Below are positions 57,581 through 64,000 of a stretch of 64,000 nt of DNA, one piece after another. The notes below the pieces were generated by a model that saw only the letters and a program-made list of their open reading frames with translations, ran no database searches and was not told the origin of the DNA. The translations under genes and the position numbers were made by a program. The DNA is from Pseudovirgaria hyperparasitica (taxonomy: Eukaryota; Ascomycota; Dothideomycetes; Acrospermales; Acrospermaceae). The stretch lies in NCBI RefSeq assembly GCF_010093815.1, contig NW_022985553.1:1212133-1276132 (forward strand). Direction: 5' to 3'. The number at the start of each line of letters is the position of its first letter. Position 1 is the stretch's first letter.

Positions 57581-58444
57581 CTATGCAAACGCCAACTCCC
57601 GGCGCTGACCCCAGAAGTCGCATGGCAGAAATCGCCATGAACTAGCATGCTTCCGTGCAAACCAGTAGCGCACAAGATAATAAACAAACCCCGGAACAGC
57701 TGGAAAACGATGGATTCCACCTTCATAGTCCTTATCTACAAGACCGAAAAATAGTGGGAACATCTCATCGGACTTGGCTGGCTTCTTGGCTTTCTCACTC
57801 CTCTTGAAGATGTCCATTAGCTTCGCATCGTCCAGATAATTTAGGCTCAACAAATCGGATATCTCCGCTTTCAGGTGCACTTGGAGAGCATCCGTAAAGC
57901 TTTCGATAATACTACAGACCTGTACCCCTGAGTACTCTGTTGGCGATGTTGTTTTAGCATACTCGTGAAGACGGCGCACCCCGTCCGTGAAATCGTGGTG
58001 CTGTTCGATGCTCTGCTGAAATAGTTCGGGCTTCCCAGCAAGCTTTGTAATTTCTGGGAAGAGAAACTCTTCTTCGGCCTCGTGATGTAACTCCAGCAAG
58101 TCGCAGTAGCAGTGTATGTAGAATAGAAAATCTGCAGCGTCGGTGCCGTTGCCGGCCGGGACTTGTTTGGCTTGTAGGTATATGGAGTTTATGCCGCGTA
58201 TCAGCACATTGTGGACCTGCGCCATATCGTCGGCAATGTGGATCGCCGCATGACTTTTCTGGTTACAGGGTCAGCTCCCATATTGTAGCTGACCAATCCC
58301 CGACCTCATACCGTATCTTGCGTTTTGGAGGGCGTCTCTAGTAGAGGCCAAGGCTTGTCTACCCAGGGCTTCGACATGGCGCTGCAATCCTTCGGTGATA
58401 GGCGTCTTGGATGATATAGTGGACGTCAAGGTAGTAAAAGACAT
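57581..58444 (-). CDS. Hemerythrin-like (HHE) protein
   Basis: The main exon is open from about 58258 to 57581 and includes KSHAAIHIADDMAQVHNVLIRG before the first ATG at 58225, so an upstream exon is expected. The likely first exon starts at ATG 58444 (MSFTTLTSTISSKTP). The junction is unresolved: the obvious GTATGA donor is out of phase, and only a weak GTCGGG...AAAAG pair keeps frame. Metal-site motifs are ELHHEAEEEFLFPE, EQHHDFTDGVRRL and VHLKAEISDLLSL. These match the three-part HHE pattern of a four-helix diiron or oxygen-binding fold. Fungal homologues are uncharacterised. Roles in oxygen or iron sensing, or as an oxygenase, are inference. It ends about 560 bases from the neighbouring P450 and lies inside the cluster. 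Confidence 0.8.
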
Positions 58445-58983
58445 GTCGACAGAATACCGTATAAGTATCCGCAGTCGACGAAGCACACTAAGCCTAAAGC
58501 CGCTAGTACAAATGTGAAGGATTGTTTGTGTCACGTACATCGAGATGACCGCGGCGGGATTTGTGGCACAGCAGGGCATGATCAACCAATATGTCAGCAA
58601 ATAACACCTCCAACATCACTGGTCTGTCTGATTAATCATATAAATGGGCCATTTCATGTTACCCCTGTTACCACACCACATAGCTGACTAGCGGGTTCCG
58701 AGGGATAATGATACCCGGGGTCAGACCCTGGACGCGGTATATACAATCTGGCTTACGTGTGCGCATAGTATTTGTGACCCGGACATAGTTCCTCGAATAT
58801 TCGGCGCTGCATATTGCTTGTTGTCAAGTCTGGCGTAACGTTAGCCGCCGTAGACGATAGCATTTCGCTTTCAGCCTTGCTTTTCCACAGGAGCGAAGGA
58901 ATAATGACGACGACTGACATCTTACACAGAACTAACCGTGTCGCGTTTCACTTTAACTCCGAATCACCACATGTTGAATAAGG
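58445..58983. promoter_or_regulatory. Divergent promoter region between hemerythrin-like gene and third P450
   Basis: About 540 bases between the two divergent starts. No ORF with coding character. Confidence 0.5.
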
Positions 58984-60753
58984 ATGGTGAGCTCGACGAC
59001 AGTGTTAGCAGTCATCTCAGGCTTGAGCTCGCACGCGTTATACATACGCGGAGAATGGCATCTATTAGCGCCCTGGCTTGTGCCAATATACGCCACCATC
59101 GCATTCCTGGTCGAAATAGTTGTATACTTCTATGTCCTCCCAGAGAGTCAAAGCCATAGGTTGCAGTCGTCCCTGGCTGAGACTGAAAGTCTAATATTTT
59201 TCCACTTCCTCGCATTGTACTCTAGCATTGTTGTCTATCGCGTGTTCTTTCATCCGCTCCGTCGGTATCCTGGTCCTATACTTGCAAGAATAACGAATTT
59301 CTGGCATGTATACAAATGCTTGGATGCGAAGAACCATCTCCTGCTCGAGAAGTTGCATGAACAGTATGGACCCATAGTCAGAGTGGGTAAGTCCTCGTTT
59401 CCATACTCTTTTTAAGACCTTCTCATTCGTATCATCGCTCATGTAAGCTCCAACGTCTGTGTTTGACCGGCCTTGACAGGTCCTCAGGAGCTGTCCATCG
59501 TTAGCCCAGACATACACTTGGCCATGAGTGGAGCCCGAACCAAATGCACGAAGGCTGCTCTATACGATCTGACTCTGCCCTCAAGAGGCCTGAATGTGAC
59601 AAGAAACACAAGCGAGCATGACCGTCGTAAAAAAGTCTGGGATCCAGGTTTCACAGCTTCAGGTGAGTCGCTCGTTGAGAGAATGTGCCTCCATACTGAT
59701 CTAGTAGCCCTGGAATCATACCACGGCCGGATAGTCTTCTATGGAGACCAGCTCTTGCAATACCTGCAATCGAAACAAAACCAGCCGATAGACGTTCGCG
59801 AATGTTTCTACTGGTTCGCATTCGACATAATGGGAGACCTAGCTCTCGGCCGCTCCTTCAACATGCTCCGCAATGGCCAGTGGCACAACGTCCTAGCAAC
59901 CATGCGCAAAGGTATGAGCATGCTCGGCCCACTGACACCTGTACCATGGCTTGCTCGAGTCGGAATGGCGATTCCAGGGGCGATGAAAGATTGGAACAAT
60001 ATGTGCAAATGGTGCGAAGAGAGAATGCGAGAGCGCCTGCAAATGGGGGTGAAAGAGCTTGATATATCGCACTGGCTGATTGAGGGCTCGCGCAACGGAA
60101 ACGGAGATTATGACTGGGACTGGCTGAGTGGCGACGCGCTCTCGATCATTACGGCGGGAAGCGATACTGTGGCTACGACGCTTGTGTTTGCATTCTATGT
60201 ACTTGCTTTGTATCCGGAAGAGCAACGCAAACTTCGGAGGTCACTGCCTCCGGCGGTAGATATTGGTTCGCAGGAGAAGCTTGCGCAGATGGCGCATCTC
60301 AATGCCTTTTTGAATGAAGTTCTCCGATTGTATCCTGCAGTACCATCCGGCGGATACCGTATCGTAGGCGAACAAGGCTTGCCGATAGCTTCTCTGAACA
60401 CAATCATACCTCCAGAAACAATAATCACTGGCCCACGCTGGAGCATCTCTCGACTGGAGAGCTGTTTCGAACAAGCGCATGACTTCATACCAGACAGATG
60501 GACCACACGCGCGCATATGGTGAAGGACAAGAGGGCCTTTGTGCCATTCAATCAAGGACGATACAGTTGCATTGGCAAGAATCTGGCGTGGATAGAGCTG
60601 AGACACATCCTTGCTTTGTTGGTCAGTCGATTCGAGGTTACCTTTGGGCCCGGCGAGGATGGCTCGAGATTCCTTGCAGATATGAAGGATACATTTGCTG
60701 CTGCACCTGGAATGTGTTCCTTGGTCTTCAAAGATATTGGTTCGAGCGTCTGA
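58984..60753 (+). CDS. Cytochrome P450 with extended membrane N-terminus
   Basis: Exons 58984-59386, 59480-59662 and 59705-60753 (introns of 93 and 42 nt; the second is a multiple of three but removing it restores GFTAS followed by VALESYHGR) give about 544 residues. The first ~95 residues contain two to three hydrophobic helices (LLAPWLVPIYATIAFLVEIV, FFHFLALYSSIVVYRVFF) before HPLRRYPGP, longer than the single anchor of most P450s. Conserved features are the I-helix IITAGSDTVATTLVF, the ExxR motif EVLR, PDRW, and the heme loop PFNQGRYSCIGKNLA. The style resembles the fungal group with tryprostatin-hydroxylase-like enzymes. It is the outermost recognisable gene of the diterpene cluster. Confidence 0.9.
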
Positions 60754-63700
60754 TTGGGGCTGGGGAATGTTCCTGTTTCGTGTTCAACAGTAAGTAGTGC
60801 AATTGAACACGAGCCCGCGTCGCGAATTGAGTGGGAATCAACGCCATCTTTCTCCTCCTGATATCCGCTCGTAACGCAAAATTTCAAGATGAGAATGCTA
60901 GTTACAGACCTATACTCCTTTAACACTCTCGATGGCATGAGTTGGCAAGGTTTTACCTCACCTCTCGACAAACGAAGAAATCATAACATATTCACAAACA
61001 TATCCGGCCCTGCTCTCACATTAGACGTCTGAACATAGTTGTGATTTGGCTGTGCATCCGCGGAGCATAACTTTCTGACAAGGTAGGCAACGGTAACTTC
61101 AATACTGATAAGTCCCACAACTACCTTATTTGGCTCCCTTCGGCTTGACTTCAAACAACTTAGGGCCGAATGGACGCCCTGTGGCGCACGGCTCTAAAAT
61201 TATACCGCCGCAGAAACAGCCAACTTCATAGGCCACTTACTATAGCTGCCTAATGTGATAAGAATTTGGTTATCGCAGTCTCATGTAGAAATCTGAGGCA
61301 GGCAGCGAAGCGAACCCTTCAGTCCTTGGACTACACAGAGAATACCACAGGAAGAGTGCCTGAGTTAGGTGGACATGGTGTCCTAAGCCTCAGGTGAGCG
61401 TTGTGTAGTGTGATTCCTTGGTATCTGACCAGTATTTACATGTGGCGGTGAGTCTGAGTATTTACGAGACAGAAGGGAACAGTTCGTGACAACACCAACT
61501 CTTTCGCCTTGATAGGTGACTCGGGATCGCAGATACTCACTACGTATTGAGTTCGTATACGTATCATGAAGGAGTGTCGATGTGATTTGATAGATGGTCT
61601 GAGGCCGAGTGTCTAAGCACAAAGCGCTGCAGTCTCGGCGGCGCCTGGGCAGCACTGATGAATACACATTCACAGCGGTGTTGCGAATGAAGGCTTTGCA
61701 TTTGCTCAGGTATTGGCGTGATGTCGTCCCATTGTGCTGTGCTGAACTTCATGCAAGACGTTCTTTTGCTCTCTGTGCATATGTAGCACAGACCTCACGC
61801 ATCCTGTTGAGTTACGGGAAATGTACAGTAATGCAGCGTTGCCAATGAAATGGAAAGATTGATCCATCCGACAGCTGCAGTGTAATGCAGCGATCGTTGC
61901 TCTGCGCGAAGAAGATGCAGAGCTTCCACCGCAGACAATGAGGTAATCGCTCTCATTAGAGGAATAACTGCGAAGCAGCACTACGAATGTATCTCGAAAC
62001 CATTCCTCAGGTTCGCTTCTAAATCGACTGCGCCGCTTTGCAACATACACCCCTCTCCCAGCCCTGCTCTCGTGTCTGCAATGCCATTCGCCGTTCGGCT
62101 TCAGATTAACATAAGACCGACACTAGCACAGCCCACATTCTCCTCAGCTCAGACCACCGATCCAGACGTATGGGACGTCACACGCGTCTTAGCTAATGAG
62201 TTCGGAAGTTTCGGATGCAGATGCAAACGGTGGAGTTTTTGGTGGAGGTGTTGAAGAAAATACGGACAGGGGATCCAGAGGTCGGAAGAGGTTGGTGAAG
62301 AGTCTAGAACGGATTGGCAATTAGAGAGGTAGTTAGGGCTGTGAAGAGAGGGAAAGTAAAGCGATTATGGGAGAGGAGTAGCTTTGGATATGCAGGGTAA
62401 TCTTTGTAGGAGCGGCAATTGATGCAGACTTGGTGGGCTGATACATACTGTGCTTCGGTTTGAAGACCTTAATATGTATTGAATTGTCATTTTGTTGATA
62501 GCTATTCATATTCTTCCGTTCAGTTATACTTAGATCATGTTCGATCGGAGAACCATTATAATCCTCCTGACATCAGTCAAAACACCCACTGTTTCACAGA
62601 ACGAAGGCTCAATTCTTCAGGCAACTTCTGCGAAGTTGTGAGACGTGCCCTGCAGGGATCCGTGTGGGGTAAGTAGTGCCCAACTAATCTGAGTGATAGT
62701 ATGATAGACCTTGGCTGTGACGGAGTCCAATAATCGATCTCCGTCTGGTCACGAGATTTTCCACAGGCTAAAATGATAAGCCAGCAGTTCTTGGCCCGCG
62801 AATATGTGCGCGATCCCAGCTCTTCCAACAATACCTGCATCTTGAAGCAGGGCAGTCCTTTCCTGGAGAGCCGTGGATGTATTCTGAGTATCATTCGGTC
62901 CACATCAAAGTATTGAATGGTCGTCGCGTACTCGGTAAACTCGTTGACGGTTTCCATGCCCACCGGAGCTATCGTGACGCTATTCACGCCAAAGTCTAAC
63001 GTCGGATTCGCATGGATGCGGAGTCTGGAATCGCGGGGAAAAACTGGGGCAAAGTTAGGCCCAACGGCTTGTGTGGAGCAGCGATCCCGGACACGTTCAC
63101 TTGGCGGCGCCACTGCCGCTTCCGGGATCCCCGAACTGCGCTAGATGCCACCGGCTTGAACGTTGCGATAGTCTCTGGGATGCACCGATACAATGGCTGA
63201 TCTCTGTCAAAGTGTTCAATATGTGGGGATAGGCCACTGTGGGTGTATTTACTAGAACATATTCGATTGTTTGTTTATACATGATCGTCTACTATACATT
63301 TTGGAACAAATTGAATATACGAGAAGTACGGTGTTCGAGAAAAGGGCTCTGTTCAGGGAGCTCTGGGCTTTATTCCAGCTCATCCTAGACCATGTAGGTA
63401 GGCATACAAGAGCCTTGAGCAACTCTTACTTGCGGGGTATTGACGTGGTTCAGAGTATACAATTGGTCCCTGTTCGGATAAATATACCAAAAACCTGGCC
63501 GTTAGATGAGTTAGAGACCTAGATCCCAGAATACTGCATCTACAAACACGGGACAGACCTCCCGCATCGCTGAGTGGTGATGGCTGTGCCAAGGAGGTGT
63601 TGAATTTGTTTCGAGACCAAATAGACAATCGCGTACTATTTCAGCAATGTAATATTGAACTTCTTCAAGGAATTATATCGGGAGTCATAGTACGTTGACC

Positions 63701-64000
63701 TGCGACGATTGATCTCCGATTATACCCAAGTAGCAGTCAAAATTGAAAGGAAACAACAACAATGTTTGAACACATCGCTGGATTGTCCCCTGCTAGTGGG
63801 CCCGGTTTCGGCAACGATTCGAGGACTTAATTTTACACATCGGATCAGGCCCTGCTATGTAACGTGATTCGGTTGGACTCTGATGAAGCTCATCCTTGCT
63901 TCACACCTCCCCGCAACAAAATCAGCATGCAGCCTGTACTGAAATGGAAATGCTCCATGTAACCGGAGCGATCACCTCGAGCGGGGTCAAAGGAGCATAG
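60754..64000. other. Gene-poor right end
   Basis: About 3.2 kb without a convincing gene. The longest ORF (63113-62577, minus, 178 codons, no ATG start) has a plausible mixed composition (MILRIHPRLSRKGLPCFKMQ) but no recognised domain; it could be a fragment of a decayed gene. This desert probably bounds the diterpene cluster. Confidence 0.5.

Noticed and set aside
45004-60753. A canonical gibberellin cluster
   Set aside because: Only the synthase and one P450 fit. No GGPP synthase, CYP68-like pair or desaturase is seen, and the other two P450s have different I-helix and heme-loop styles.
62577-63113. 178-codon minus-strand ORF at the right end
   Set aside because: Starts with a non-ATG codon and shows no domain; kept only as a note on the gene-poor end.
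1-64000. tRNA, rRNA genes, CRISPR arrays or intact transposons
   Set aside because: I looked for T-loop-like GTTCRANNC contexts, spaced direct repeats and transposase or reverse transcriptase motifs and saw none convincing; a tRNA scan would be decisive.

Overview
The window is nuclear DNA of a filamentous ascomycete (Pezizomycotina). The genes are intron-poor with short GT...AG introns of about 42-93 nt, many with a CTAAT-like branch site a few bases before the AG. The gene content is typically fungal: a HET-domain protein, a NACHT/WD40-type NLR, Pth11-like rhodopsin-domain protein, alternative oxidase, DAPG-hydrolase-like protein, DUF3638/DUF3645 protein and many cytochromes P450. A dothideomycete is my best guess, but the sequence alone does not fix the class.

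Left part (1-21.5 kb). The 3' end of a very large DUF3638/DUF3645 ATPase-like gene enters from the left edge. It is followed by a tiny gene whose last coding segment is tandemly duplicated (4.46-4.93 kb), a four-exon alpha/beta hydrolase, a 1.5-kilo-residue lipase-like/NACHT/beta-propeller protein on the minus strand, a fructosamine-3-kinase-like kinase, a DHA1-type MFS transporter, a HET-domain protein, a membrane-tailed sulfotransferase-like protein, and a secreted or membrane-anchored GH27 alpha-galactosidase with a ricin-B-like tail.

Middle part (21.5-44.6 kb). Two P450s surround a membrane protein with a C-terminal GRAM-like domain and a DUF1772 (anthrone-oxygenase-like) protein. They are followed by a secreted phloretin/DAPG-hydrolase-like enzyme. 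This set could act on aromatic compounds, but that is inference. Then come a poorly supported ORF, an APH-type kinase gene with a one-base frameshift, a long (AC)n microsatellite containing a 10-N assembly gap, about 1.5 kb of AT-rich gene-free DNA, an SDR, the mitochondrial alternative oxidase, a class 3 lipase gene with a second one-base frameshift, and a fungal hypothetical gene.

Right part (45.0-60.75 kb) is the most striking region: a diterpene biosynthetic gene cluster. A full-length bifunctional copalyl-diphosphate/kaurene-synthase-like diterpene synthase carries an intact class II DADD motif and a class I NDxxSxxRDxxE motif. It is transcribed divergently from an 11-exon MFS transporter. 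Next to them lie an ent-kaurene-oxidase-like P450, a Pth11-like seven-helix protein, a second P450 (isotrichodermin-hydroxylase-like), a hemerythrin-like protein and a third P450 with an extended membrane-embedded N-terminus. No GGPP synthase, desaturase, acyltransferase or Zn2Cys6 regulator is visible. The P450 set does not look like the canonical gibberellin set, so the product is probably another tricyclic or tetracyclic diterpenoid. The last 3.2 kb (60.75-64.0 kb) shows no convincing gene and probably marks the cluster edge.

Coordinates of introns were read by eye from splice signals and reading-frame continuity. They are predictions without transcript support.
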